DNA of 32,487 nucleotides from Streptomyces acidicola (GTDB taxonomy: Bacteria; Actinomycetota; Actinomycetes; Streptomycetales; Streptomycetaceae), in assembly GCF_009377235.1 (NCBI RefSeq), contig NZ_VMNX01000098.1, forward strand, positions 1-32,487, read 5' to 3'. Below, piece by piece: positions 7,417 through 15,425 of the stretch. The position numbers were made by a program, and so were the translations under genes. The notes beneath the pieces are model-generated. The model did not search any database and was not told where the DNA came from. It saw only the letters and a list, made by a program, of their open reading frames with translations. Positions within the stretch are counted from its first letter, which is position 1; each line of letters begins with the position of its first letter.

Positions 7417-8144
7417 GGCGGGTTCTCTCCCTCGGGGGCGGACGCTGGGGATGTCACTCTAGTCGGCCGCATGTACCGCACCCACGCGTAGGCGAAGCCC
7501 AGGCCGAACCCCACGACGTGCGCCAGGTAGGCCACCCCGGGCCCCCGCGTGGCCTGGCCGGCCGCGACCCACTGGAGGCCCACCCAGAACGGCAGGGTCA
7601 CCCACGCCGGAAACCGCAGCGGAAGGAAGAACAGGAACGGAAAGAGGCTGGTGACCCGCGCTCTGGGGAACAGATACAGAAACGCGCCGAGGACCGCGGA
7701 GATCGCCCCCGACGCTCCGACCAGCGTCTGCGACGAGTCGGCGTTGGCGGCCGCGTACCCCAGCAGGGCGAGGCAGCCGCAGCCCGTGTAGAAGAGAGCG
7801 AACTCGATGTGGCCCATCCGCTCCTCGGCCATCGCCCCGAAGACATAGAGGAACAGCATGTTGCCGAGGAGGTGGAGCCAGCTCCCGTGGATGAACAGCG
7901 CCGTCAGGGGGGTGAGCGCGGCCCGCGGGTCGGCCCCGATCAGTTCGACCGGCACGACGCCCCAGCGCCGGAAGTACGCCCGCTGGGCGGCGAGCAGTTC
8001 GTCCCCGGTGCCGTACCCGGCGTTCATCCCGGACGCCGGGCCGATCAGGAAGATCATGCAGCAGGCGCCGATCAGTCCGTAGGTCACCGGCGCCGGGTGT
8101 TGCCGTAGCGCCCGGCCTGCCTTCGCGCTCCACTGCCTGATCAT
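7413..8144 (-). CDS. Rhomboid family intramembrane serine protease
   Basis: A 243-residue polytopic membrane protein with about six hydrophobic segments. The rhomboid elements are HGSWLHLLGNMLFLYVFG (oxyanion-hole region, Asn95), the catalytic serine motif GASG with Ser145, and His209 in YLAHVVGFGLGFAYA. It would cleave membrane-embedded substrates; none can be named. A cytosolic tail follows the last segment. The gene starts at an ATG with no visible ribosome site. The start codon sits in a 14-bp perfect palindrome (8137-8150). It overlaps the RAM-domain gene by four bases. Confidence 0.92.
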   Translation of the reverse strand: MIRQWSAKAGRALRQHPAPVTYGLIGACCMIFLIGPASGMNAGYGTGDELLAAQRAYFRRWGVVPVELIGADPRAALTPLTALFIHGSWLHLLGNMLFLYVFGAMAEERMGHIEFALFYTGCGCLALLGYAAANADSSQTLVGASGAISAVLGAFLYLFPRARVTSLFPFLFFLPLRFPAWVTLPFWVGLQWVAAGQATRGPGVAYLAHVVGFGLGFAYAWVRYMRPTRVTSPASAPEGENPP

Positions 8145-8150
8145 GATCAG
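8137..8150. promoter_or_regulatory. Perfect 14-bp palindrome over the rhomboid start codon
   Basis: CTGATCATGATCAG is its own reverse complement and contains the rhomboid ATG. It could be an operator or a translation-blocking structure. No protein is known to bind it from the sequence alone. Confidence 0.35.
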
Positions 8151-8336
8151 AGCATGACGTAACCGGACCGAACCGCACAGACCGCCTCGCCGCCATGGAC
8201 GGACGGGCGGCGGGTACCCGCCAGGCCGTAGGGTTACGAGCGGCGTCGGGGCGTGCCCGTACTACCCCGGGGTCGCTTGGCCACACGCACCAGGGAAACT
8301 GGCGCATCACGGAGACTGGAAGGAAGAGCAGCCACG

Positions 8337-8579
8337 ATGACGACGGTTCCCCTGCCGACCGACACCACCCGCTGGCGCTGCACGCTCTGCGGCAACCTCA
8401 CGCGGTTCGACGTGACCCGCTCGTCGAAGGTTGTCGAGTACGTGCATCTCGACCTGGCCGGGGAGCCGAAGGTGGAGGAGCGCGAGGTGCTCAGTGAGAC
8501 GATCGAGTCGGTGCGCTGCCGCTGGTGCAACGCCGTGGACCAGGTGGAACTCGTGGACAGGCCGGGGGCAGGCTCCTGA
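8337..8579 (+). CDS. Small protein with two CxxC pairs (zinc-ribbon-like)
   Basis: 80 residues. Cys15-x2-Cys18 (CTLC) near the N-terminus and Cys61-x2-Cys64 (CRWC) near the C-terminus are spaced as in a zinc ribbon, with a beta-rich, charged linker between them. No named domain is recognised. GGAAGGA lies upstream of ATG 8337. It precedes the NYN-domain gene by 47 bases on the same strand and is probably co-transcribed with it. That suggests a nucleic-acid-related partner or adaptor function, which is inference. Confidence 0.85.
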   Translation: MTTVPLPTDTTRWRCTLCGNLTRFDVTRSSKVVEYVHLDLAGEPKVEEREVLSETIESVRCRWCNAVDQVELVDRPGAGS

Positions 8580-8626
8580 CAGGAGCGGCCCCCGCAGAGG
8601 TACCGGTACAGGTATTGGGGTGACGG

Positions 8627-9976
8627 ATGGTGGAGACCGCAGGCGGGGGGCCGGGCGACGGCGCCGCTGAGGTGCTCGACCGTCCGCTGCCCGAGGGCGT
8701 ACGCCGACGCGTCGTACAGATCGTGTCCGACGGATTCGGCGGGCTGACCGTCCCGGAACTGCCCGCGCAGCTCAGACAGTACGCCCGGTTCGCTCCCAAC
8801 CGGAGGGCCAAGTTCGCGGGCAACGCCATGGCGGCGGCCCTGGAGGGCGACACACTGTTCCGGCAGCGCATCGGGGAGCAGTTCAGAGAGGCCCAGCCCG
8901 AGCTCGCCGCCGCCCTCGACTCGGGCGCGCCCCCACCGGCCGCGGACCCGCTGGACGTGGCGGCCGCGGCCTATGTGCTGCGCCCCACGGGCTGGGTGAA
9001 GCTGGTCACCGCGGCCGGCGAGGAGGCCCAGCGGGCCGACGCGGAGCGCGCGGACGAGGAGAGCCGCGCCGAGCTGGAGCGGCTGCGTGCGGAGCTCGTC
9101 GAGGCCCGCGACCTTACGAGGGCCGAGACCGAGCGGCTGCGCGCGGAGCTGGAGTCGGCCAAGAAGGAAGCGGAGTCGCTCCAGCGCAAACTGCGCGCCG
9201 CACTCAGCGACATCAAGCGCGGCGAGGCCGCGATGCGCAAGGTGCACACCGAGATCGAGGCCGTACGCGCCGAGAGCCACGCCCAGGTGTCGGCCGCCGA
9301 GAGCGAGACCCGGCGGCTCAAGGCACGGCTGGGGGAGGCCGAGGCGGCGTTGGAGGCCACCCGGCGCGCCGCGCGTGAGGGGCGCAGCGTCGAGGACATG
9401 CGCGTACGGCTGCTTCTGGACACCGTGCTGGACGCGGCCCAAGGGCTGCGGCGGGAGCTGGCGTTGCCGCCGGTGTCCGTACGGCCCGCCGAGACCGTGG
9501 ACGCCGTCGAACCCGGCCGTATGACCCCGAAGGACATCGCAGCCCGCGCACTGTCCGAGAACGACCCCGCGATCCTCGACCAGTTGCTCGCGCTGCCACA
9601 GGCTCATCTCGTCGTCGATGGCTACAACGTCACCAAGACCGGCTATCCGCAGATGCCGCTGGAGAAGCAGCGGCTGCGGCTCCTCGGGCAGCTCTCGCAG
9701 CTCGCCGCGCAGACGAACGCCGAGGTGACGTGTGTCTTCGACGGCGCCGAACTGGCCGCGCCCGTGCTGCTCGCGCCGCCGCGCGGGGTGCGGGTGCTGT
9801 TCTCCAAGCCGGGCGTCACCGCTGACGAACTGATCCGCCAACTGGTGCGCGCCGAGCCGCCCGGGCGTCCGGTCATCGTCGCCTCCACCGACCGTGAGGT
9901 GGCCGACGGGGTGGCCAAGGCCGGAGCCCGGCCGGTGGCTTCGGCGGTCCTGCTGAAGCGCTTCTCACGCGGCTGA
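8627..9976 (+). CDS. Coiled-coil NYN-domain (YacP-like) ribonuclease-like protein
   Basis: 449 residues in three parts. An N-terminal helical region (~15-120) resembles a repeated actinobacterial RNA-binding-like segment (VPELPAQLRQYARFAPNRRAKF). A long Glu/Arg/Ala-rich coiled coil spans ~130-250. The C-terminal NYN/YacP domain spans ~325-449, with VVDGYNVTK (Asp331, Asn334), CVFDGAE and IVASTDREVAD. These acidic residues fit the PIN-like metal site of the Rae1/YacP family, which cuts RNA, in Bacillus on the ribosome. An RNase role is therefore likely but untested here. It follows the CxxC protein gene, and GGGGTGA sits before the ATG. Confidence 0.9.
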   Translation: MVETAGGGPGDGAAEVLDRPLPEGVRRRVVQIVSDGFGGLTVPELPAQLRQYARFAPNRRAKFAGNAMAAALEGDTLFRQRIGEQFREAQPELAAALDSGAPPPAADPLDVAAAAYVLRPTGWVKLVTAAGEEAQRADAERADEESRAELERLRAELVEARDLTRAETERLRAELESAKKEAESLQRKLRAALSDIKRGEAAMRKVHTEIEAVRAESHAQVSAAESETRRLKARLGEAEAALEATRRAAREGRSVEDMRVRLLLDTVLDAAQGLRRELALPPVSVRPAETVDAVEPGRMTPKDIAARALSENDPAILDQLLALPQAHLVVDGYNVTKTGYPQMPLEKQRLRLLGQLSQLAAQTNAEVTCVFDGAELAAPVLLAPPRGVRVLFSKPGVTADELIRQLVRAEPPGRPVIVASTDREVADGVAKAGARPVASAVLLKRFSRG

Positions 9977-10340
9977 AAACGGTCCCTGGGCCAGGTCAAG
10001 GGGGACTGGGACTCCGCTCCCTCTGAACGCGCGGTCGTTCTGGTCCGTACATCCCATGGGCCACGTACGTCGCAAGCGCAACCTGTGAAGTGAAATGCCC
10101 CAATTGGGGGTTCCGTCACGCAACGTAGCGTCAATGGGGCATCACCGCACGTGAGTTGAGGGCAAAGAATGCGCTGCGTCACATACTTTTTTCACGTGAG
10201 GATTTGAACTGATCACAAGAAGGTCACTAGGGTCTGGCTTCGAACCTCCGCTCGGTTGATCACTCATTCGGGGTGACGGTGGAGGGGCACCGCCCACCGG
10301 TGTGTCGGTAGGCGGCTGAAGGAAGAAGGAGATCGCCTCC
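9977..10340. other. Intergenic region upstream of the NlpC/P60 genes
   Basis: 364 bases without a gene. It holds a perfect 12-bp palindrome CCCCAATTGGGG (10098-10109) and an inverted pair ATGCCCCAATTG / CAATGGGGCAT (10095-10106 and 10132-10142). CACGTGAG occurs twice (10148-10155, 10193-10200), and the promoter described separately is at 10204-10233. The AT content is higher than in its surroundings, as expected of a regulatory leader. No known riboswitch core was found. Confidence 0.5.
10204..10233 (+). promoter_or_regulatory. Probable promoter of the first NlpC/P60 gene
   Basis: TTGAAC, an 18-nt spacer and TAGGGT fit the Streptomyces HrdB consensus well. Transcription would start near 10240, giving a leader of about 100 nt before GTG 10341. 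Confidence 0.6.
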
Positions 10341-11372
10341 GTGGCGTCCCACCGTCGACCGAAGCAGCCGAACCGCGCACGTGTCACTGTGCTCACCACT
10401 GCCGCTGCTGCCGCTGTGGCTCTCTCCTCGCAGGCCGCCAACGCCGCGCCCAGCGAGAAGCCGAGCAAGGACGAGGTCAAGTCCAAGGTCGACGCGCTCT
10501 ACGAAGAGGCGGGGCTGGCCACCGACAAGTACAACGGGGCCAAGGAGAAGCAGAAGAAGCTCGAGAAGGAGATCGACACTCTCCAGGACCAGGTCGCGCG
10601 CGGCCAGGGCGAGCTCAACGACCTGCGTGAGGGCCTCGGCCTGATGGCCAGCTCCCAGTACCGGACGGGTGGCATCGACCCCTCCGTCCAGCTCTTCCTC
10701 TCCGCCGACCCGGACGACTACCTCGACAAGGCGTCCACGATGGATCAGCTGAGCGCTCAGCAGATCGAGGCGCTGAAGAAGGTCCAGGACAAGCAGCGGG
10801 TGCTCGCCCAGCAGCGCGAGGAAGCCGCCGGGAAGCTCAAGGACCTCGCCGACACCCGCGAGTCCCTGGGCGAGAAGAAGAAGGAAGTCCAGGACAAGCT
10901 CGCCGAGGCGCAGAAGCTCCTCAACACCCTGACCGCCCAGGAGAAGGCGGCGCTGGCGGACGAAGAGCAGCGCGCCAGCCGCTCCGCCGGGGAGCGCGTC
11001 GAACTCGGCAACGAGGCGCCGTCCTCCGAGCGCGGCGCCGCCGCGCTCGCCGCCGCGGACACCCAGGTCGGCAAGCCGTACGTCTCCGGTGGCAGCGGCC
11101 CCAACTCGTACGACTGCTCCGGGCTGACCCAGTGGTCATACGCCCAGGCGGGGGTCTCGATCACCCGGACCACGTACACGCAGCAGAACGACGGCCCGAA
11201 GATCGGGCGCAGCCAACTCAAGCCGGGCGACCTGGTCTTCTTCAACAACCTGGCGCACGTCGGCCTCTATGCGGGCAACAACACGGTCCTGCACTCCCCG
11301 AAGCCGGGTGCCGTCGTCCGCTACGAGTCGATGAACACCATCGGTTCCTTCCAGTTCGGCGTGCGTATCTGA
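10341..11372 (+). CDS. Secreted NlpC/P60 (C40) peptidoglycan endopeptidase
   Basis: 343 residues. A signal peptide (about 1-36, cleavage near SQAANA) is followed by a coiled-coil domain (~40-210, Lys/Glu/Gln-rich). The C-terminal NlpC/P60 domain has Cys259 in YDCSGLTQWSY, His306 in LAHVGLYAG and the third polar residue His318 in VLHSPKPG. It is expected to cut the D-Glu-mDAP type bond in stem peptides outside the cell, like the Mycobacterium RipA/RipC group with the same coiled-coil plus C40 layout. The start is GTG after GGAAGAAGGAG. The next gene encodes a close paralogue with its own promoter. Confidence 0.95.
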   Translation: MASHRRPKQPNRARVTVLTTAAAAAVALSSQAANAAPSEKPSKDEVKSKVDALYEEAGLATDKYNGAKEKQKKLEKEIDTLQDQVARGQGELNDLREGLGLMASSQYRTGGIDPSVQLFLSADPDDYLDKASTMDQLSAQQIEALKKVQDKQRVLAQQREEAAGKLKDLADTRESLGEKKKEVQDKLAEAQKLLNTLTAQEKAALADEEQRASRSAGERVELGNEAPSSERGAAALAAADTQVGKPYVSGGSGPNSYDCSGLTQWSYAQAGVSITRTTYTQQNDGPKIGRSQLKPGDLVFFNNLAHVGLYAGNNTVLHSPKPGAVVRYESMNTIGSFQFGVRI

Positions 11373-11409
11373 CCGGCCCTCCGGCCACTCCCCGCCGTTC
11401 GCGGCCCCT

Positions 11410-11434
11410 TCACGATCAAGACTCACGATCAAGA
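11410..11434 (+). repeat. Short direct repeat TCACGATCAAGA x2
   Basis: Two exact copies of a 12-mer, 11410-11421 and 11423-11434, one base apart, lie about 40 bp after the first NlpC/P60 gene. Purpose unknown; possibly a duplicated protein site or slippage product. A small CGCCCG-AA-CGGGCG inverted repeat follows at 11443-11456. Confidence 0.6.
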
Positions 11435-11481
11435 TGCCGTAGCGCCCGAACGGGCGAATTACCACGACCCGCGCTGACCCC

Positions 11482-11517
11482 ACGCCCCGCCGATGACCTG
11501 CGTCTGAGGCGGGGCGT
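11482..11517. terminator. Hairpin between the NlpC/P60 paralogues
   Basis: ACGCCCCGCC (11482-11491) and GGCGGGGCGT (11508-11517) form a perfect 10-bp stem with a 16-nt loop. There is no T-run, as is common in Streptomyces. It probably ends or dampens the upstream transcript. Confidence 0.6.
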
Positions 11518-11552
11518 CGCGCTGTGTGCCCGTTGTGTACCCCATGACGTCT

Positions 11553-11582
11553 TTGGTCGGCACCTGGCCACGGGGCTACTGT
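11553..11582 (+). promoter_or_regulatory. Probable promoter of the second NlpC/P60 gene
   Basis: TTGGTC, an 18-nt spacer and TACTGT (TANNNT type). The layout parallels the promoter of the first paralogue and gives a leader of about 55 nt before GTG 11645. Confidence 0.45.
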
Positions 11583-11644
11583 CTGGCCGTTTCCCCTGCA
11601 CAGGGGGACGGTCCGTGTCCGCCAGCGAAGGGAGAGCGGCTCCC

Positions 11645-12667
11645 GTGGGGTCCCACCATCGCCGCCTTGTACCGCCCGGGTTCAACCGGGGCGCGAGCGC
11701 AGCGCTCTGCGTACTGTCCGCCGCCGCGGCTCTCGGTGCCGTACAGGCGGGACCGGCAGCCGCCGCGCCGTCCGACGACACCCGAGCCGAGGTGGACCGC
11801 CTCTACGAGGAGGCCGAGCGGGCCACCGAGGCGTTCAACAAGGCCGACGAACGCGCCGGCACCCTGCGCGAGCAGGTCGGTGCCGCCCAGGACCGGATCG
11901 CCCGCCAGCAGGAGCGCGTCAACACCATGCGGGACGCGCTCGGTTCACTCGCGGGCGCCCAGTACCGCGCCGGCGGGGTCGACCCCTCGCTCATCCTGCT
12001 GCTCTCCGAGGACCCCGCCGGCTACCTCGACAGGGCCGCCGCCCTCGACCGGATCAGCGCCCACCACGCAGGGGAACTCAAGGACCTTCAGCGGGCCCTG
12101 CGCGACCTCGCCCAGGAGCGCGAGGAGACGACCGGCAGGCTCAAGCGGCTGGAGAAGAGCCGCAGTGCCGTCGCCGAGCACAAGCGCACCGTCGAGCACA
12201 AACTCGCCAAGGCCCGGCGGCTGCTCAACTCCCTCCCGGCCGAGGAGCGCGCCGAGTACGACCGGGTCTCCCGCGCCGGCGGCACCCACCGGTCCGACCC
12301 CGCAGGCGCCGCCGCACCCAGCGCCCGCGCGGCCGCCGCCATCGCCGCGGCCCGCGCCGCTGTCGGCAGGCCGTACGTGTGGGGCGCCAACGGGCCCCAC
12401 GGCTTCGACTGTTCGGGCCTCATGCAGTGGTCGTACGCCCAGGCCGGCGTCGGGCTGCCGCGCACCTCGCAGGCCCAGCGGTACGCCGGCCGCCATGTGC
12501 CGCTGTCCGAGGCACAGCCCGGCGACCTGGTCCTCTACCGGGAGGACGCCAGCCACGTCGGCATGTACGCGGGCAACGGCCAGGTCATTCACGCCCCGTA
12601 CCCGGGCGCGCCCGTCCGCTACGACCCGGTCGGCATGATGCCGGTCTCGGCGGTCACACGGGTCTGA
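11645..12667 (+). CDS. Secreted NlpC/P60 (C40) peptidoglycan endopeptidase, second paralogue
   Basis: 340 residues with the same plan as the preceding gene: signal peptide to about residue 40 (VQAGPAAAAP), coiled coil (DEVDRLYEEA-like heptads), then a C40 domain with Cys256 in FDCSGLMQWSYAQAG, DASHVGMYAG and VIHAPYPG. The GTG start at 11645 was chosen because the first residues (V-x-SHRR) match the paralogue and AAGGGAGAG lies upstream; an in-frame extension further upstream runs into the previous gene. Coiled-coil wording is strongly diverged while the catalytic domain is close, so the duplication is old. The lipoprotein metallopeptidase gene follows after 44 bases. Confidence 0.93.
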   Translation: MGSHHRRLVPPGFNRGASAALCVLSAAAALGAVQAGPAAAAPSDDTRAEVDRLYEEAERATEAFNKADERAGTLREQVGAAQDRIARQQERVNTMRDALGSLAGAQYRAGGVDPSLILLLSEDPAGYLDRAAALDRISAHHAGELKDLQRALRDLAQEREETTGRLKRLEKSRSAVAEHKRTVEHKLAKARRLLNSLPAEERAEYDRVSRAGGTHRSDPAGAAAPSARAAAAIAAARAAVGRPYVWGANGPHGFDCSGLMQWSYAQAGVGLPRTSQAQRYAGRHVPLSEAQPGDLVLYREDASHVGMYAGNGQVIHAPYPGAPVRYDPVGMMPVSAVTRV

Positions 12668-12711
12668 ACCGGCGTGCGCCACATGCGGCGGGTCACCGTA
12701 CGATCGGGAAG

Positions 12712-13926
12712 GTGGCGGGTCGACGGCATGCGGTGTGGGCAGGGCTGTCCTTGGCGTTGGCCCTTGTCGTGGGCTGCGGAGGCGGCCCCGCACCCGACGC
12801 CGCCAGGGCCGACGTCCAGCACGTGCTCGACCGGCGCGCGGAGGCCGTCCTGGAGCGCGACGAGTCGGCGTACCGGGGGACGGAGGCGCCGGTGTCCGGC
12901 GGCCGGGACCACCCTGCCGCCGGCACGGCGGAGTTCGCGAACCTGCGCGGCCTTCCGCTCGCGTCCTGGTCGTACCGCCTGACCGGCTTCCACCGCTCCG
13001 GGGACCGGGCGACGGCCGAGGCGGAACTCCGCTACCGGATACGCGGGTACGACAAGGTCCCCATCACCGCCGCCCGCGCGCTGACGCTGACCCGCGACGA
13101 CGGCACCTGGTACGTCGCCTCCGACGAGCCCGCCGAGAGGGCCGCCGAGCAACTGTGGGAGCAGGGCGCCGTCCGGGCCGTGAAGGGTGAGCGCAGCCTC
13201 GTCCTCGGCGTCGGGCAGTCGGCCGCGGCGCTGCGCGGGTACGCGGCGCTGGCGGACCGGGCCGTGCCCGCGGTGACCGAGGCGTGGGGCGACGGCTGGG
13301 CGGGGCGGGTCGTCGTCCTCGTCCCCCGGTCGCTGGACGGGATGGCCGGGCTGCTCGGCGCCCCCGCGTCCGGGTACCGGGGGATCGCGGCGGTCACCAC
13401 GGGCGAGACGGGAGGCTCCCCGAAGGCGCCCGCGGACCGGATCATCGTCAACCCCGACGCGTACGGCGTCCTCGGCGGCCTCGGCCGGCAGGTGGTGCTC
13501 TCCCACGAGACCACCCACGTCGCCACCCGTGCGGCCACGACCGCGGCCACGCCCCTGTGGCTCTCCGAGGGCTTTGCCGACTGGGTCGGCTACCGGGGGG
13601 CCGGGCGCACGGCGGTCCAGGTCGCACCGGAACTGCAGCGCGCCGTGCTGGAGGGCCGGGCACCGAGCCGGCTGCCCACGGACGCGGACTTCGGCTTCGG
13701 CGGCAACGCGACGCAGCTCGCGCAGGCGTACGAGAGCGGGTGGCTGGCCTGCCGGATGATCGCGGACCGCTGGGGCGAGGTCCGGCTGAACGAGTTCTAC
13801 CGGGCCGTGGGGGACCACGAGAGGCGCGCGGGCGCCGTGGAGGGCGCGCTGCGGGACGTGCTCGGCACGACGCCGGAACGGTTCACGGAGCAGTGGCGGG
13901 CGTATCTGCGGGCCCAGCTGGGCTGA
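12712..13926 (+). CDS. Lipoprotein zinc metallopeptidase (HExxH)
   Basis: 404 residues. A lipoprotein signal ends in the lipobox LVVGC (Cys22), so the protein should be anchored to the outer face of the membrane. The middle domain (~45-140) looks like an accessory, NTF2-like beta-rich domain. The catalytic motif HETTH (His265, Glu266, His269) is followed by SEGFADWVGY with Glu286 as the probable third zinc ligand, the pattern of gluzincin/peptidase MA-like enzymes. Its substrate is unknown. The location after two wall hydrolases suggests envelope protein processing. GTG 12712 has GGGAA almost abutting it, and GTG 12739 is an alternative that would keep the lipobox. Confidence 0.85.
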   Translation: MAGRRHAVWAGLSLALALVVGCGGGPAPDAARADVQHVLDRRAEAVLERDESAYRGTEAPVSGGRDHPAAGTAEFANLRGLPLASWSYRLTGFHRSGDRATAEAELRYRIRGYDKVPITAARALTLTRDDGTWYVASDEPAERAAEQLWEQGAVRAVKGERSLVLGVGQSAAALRGYAALADRAVPAVTEAWGDGWAGRVVVLVPRSLDGMAGLLGAPASGYRGIAAVTTGETGGSPKAPADRIIVNPDAYGVLGGLGRQVVLSHETTHVATRAATTAATPLWLSEGFADWVGYRGAGRTAVQVAPELQRAVLEGRAPSRLPTDADFGFGGNATQLAQAYESGWLACRMIADRWGEVRLNEFYRAVGDHERRAGAVEGALRDVLGTTPERFTEQWRAYLRAQLG

Positions 13927-13957
13927 GCCTCGGCCGCCGGGCCGCCGAGGCCGGCCG

Positions 13958-14044
13958 ACGAGTCCTACTGGCCAGAGGCAGTCGGGACGAGCCCTACTGG
14001 CCAGGGGCAGTCGGGACGAGCCCTACTGGCCAGGGGCAGTCGGA
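13958..14044. repeat. 29-bp tandem triplicate
   Basis: Three adjacent 29-bp units at 13958-13986, 13987-14015 and 14016-14044. The first differs from the second at two positions and the third at its last base. Each contains the palindrome CTGGCCAG. The third unit holds the stop codon and last codons (PTAPGQ) of the GT87 gene; the other two lie past its stop. Confidence 0.9.
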
Positions 14045-15279
14045 TCGAGCAGCCCGTCCGGCGATTGAGGACGTCGCTCCTCGGGACGGTGAACCACCTC
14101 TTCGCGCCGGAGGCCCACCGTGTCCTGCCACAGCTCCAGCGCGGCGAACAGCGTCGCGAGGACGAGCAGGCCGTTGCGGGCGAAGAGCAGGAGGACGCCC
14201 AGCCAGTCGCTCGCGACCACGTGGTCGAACCAGACGGGGAACTCCAGCACGGTCAGCAGGCACGCGGCCAGGACGAGGTACGCGGGCACCACCATCCGGC
14301 CGGCCCTGAAGCACAGGCAGACCGCCGCGAGCCCGACCAGCCACACCATGTACTGCGGGCTGATGACCCGGCTCGTGGTCGTGAACATCAGCACCGCCAC
14401 GAAGGCCGCCTCCGCGAGCGTGTGCGGCGCGAACCGCCTGGCGCGCAGCCGCCACAGCGCCAGCCAGCCGAAGGCCGCCGCGCTCAGCAGCAGGGCCGCC
14501 ATGCTGACGACGTCGACGTACGGCCCGAGGAACTCGACCGAGCCGTAGTTGAGCAGCACCTGGCCTTCCCAGCCGAACTGGCGGGCCACGTGGAGGGCGA
14601 GCGCGCCCAGGGACTCGATCTCCGTGCCCCTCTCGCGCTGGAAGGTCAGGAAGGCGAAGGCGCCCGGCATCCAGACCGCGAACAACGCCGCCAGCACCGA
14701 GCCGGTCACCGCGGCGGAGAGCCATGCCGCGCGCTTCCTCGCCCCCACGAGCAGCAGTACCGGCCACACCTTCAGCAGCGCGCCGAAGGCCGCGAGCGCC
14801 CCCATCACGCGCGGGTGACGCGCTCCGGCGAGCAACGCGGCCACCGCGACCGCCGTCACCATCACGTCATACCGGGCGTACACGGTCGGCCCGAGCAGCG
14901 CCACGCCCACGACCCACACCCAGGCGCCGCGCTGTGCCCCGCCGGGGCGCGTCCCCGCGGAGCACAGCAGCGCGAGGACCACCAGGTCGGAAAGGAGGAC
15001 CAGGGCGAAGAACGCCGGCGCGTAGCCCAGGAACGGCAGCAGGGCGGGGGAGAGGATCGCGAGCGCGGCGCCGGGCGGGTACTGCCACGTCACGTCGCCC
15101 AAGGGGTATGTGCCGCCGCGCAGGACCTCGTACCAGCCCTGGTAGATCACCGAGACGTCGGTCGTCACGTCCGGGCCGGGGAAGACGAGGAACTTGAGGA
15201 CGAAGAGCAACAGGAGCAGCCTGGTCGCGGTCCAGGCCGTGAGGAGCCCGACCGGGAATCGCTGTGTGCCCGCCGCCAT
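14023..15279 (-). CDS. GT87-type membrane glycosyltransferase (polyprenyl-phosphomannose-dependent family)
   Basis: 418 residues, about ten membrane segments. An early loop, PGPDVTTDVSVIYQGWYEVL, carries the acidic residue typical of GT-C enzymes. DVTWQYPPGAALAI, YARYDVMVTAVAVAA and RVISPQYMVWLVGLAAV fit the GT87/DUF2029 family. Family members such as the mycobacterial Rv2181 add alpha-1,2-mannose to lipomannan from a lipid-linked mannose donor. The same role here is inference, supported by the divergent PimB-type gene next door. ATG 15279 was chosen over GTG 15285 because GGAGG lies five bases upstream. The C-terminal codons derive from a 29-bp tandem repeat. Confidence 0.85.
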   Translation of the reverse strand: MAAGTQRFPVGLLTAWTATRLLLLLFVLKFLVFPGPDVTTDVSVIYQGWYEVLRGGTYPLGDVTWQYPPGAALAILSPALLPFLGYAPAFFALVLLSDLVVLALLCSAGTRPGGAQRGAWVWVVGVALLGPTVYARYDVMVTAVAVAALLAGARHPRVMGALAAFGALLKVWPVLLLVGARKRAAWLSAAVTGSVLAALFAVWMPGAFAFLTFQRERGTEIESLGALALHVARQFGWEGQVLLNYGSVEFLGPYVDVVSMAALLLSAAAFGWLALWRLRARRFAPHTLAEAAFVAVLMFTTTSRVISPQYMVWLVGLAAVCLCFRAGRMVVPAYLVLAACLLTVLEFPVWFDHVVASDWLGVLLLFARNGLLVLATLFAALELWQDTVGLRREEVVHRPEERRPQSPDGLLDPTAPGQ

Positions 15280-15302
15280 GTCCACCTCCGCCCTTGCTCG
15301 TG

Positions 15303-15321
15303 TGTCCCGTATGTGGGGACA
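15303..15321. promoter_or_regulatory. Inverted repeat in the GT87-pimB divergent region
   Basis: TGTCCC-N7-GGGACA lies 24 bp from the GT87 start and about 105 bp before the divergent pimB gene. It is a candidate operator for either gene. Confidence 0.3.
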
Positions 15322-15411
15322 TGATGTCCTGTCCGCCTGTGAGAGGGCTCGCGGCGTGGCCGGGCCCGGCCGTGGGGAACCCGGTCAGGTCCGGTGCGGG
15401 GACCCGCCCGG

Positions 15412-15425
15412 TAGGGTCGGCGGCG
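15412..15425 (+). promoter_or_regulatory. Possible leaderless start signal of pimB
   Basis: A TAGGGT -10-like hexamer (15412-15417) ends eight bases before ATG 15426, and no ribosome site is present. This is the pattern of a leaderless transcript. No -35 box is visible at the normal distance. Confidence 0.35.

Noticed and set aside
9977..10340. Cyclic-di-AMP (ydaO-type) riboswitch before the NlpC/P60 gene, known from some Streptomyces wall-hydrolase genes
   Set aside because: I could not find the conserved aptamer segments, and the predicted leader is only about 100 nt.
11132..11644. In-frame upstream extension of the second NlpC/P60 gene
   Set aside because: It overlaps the first paralogue and its terminator. 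The signal peptide and ribosome site place the start at 11645.
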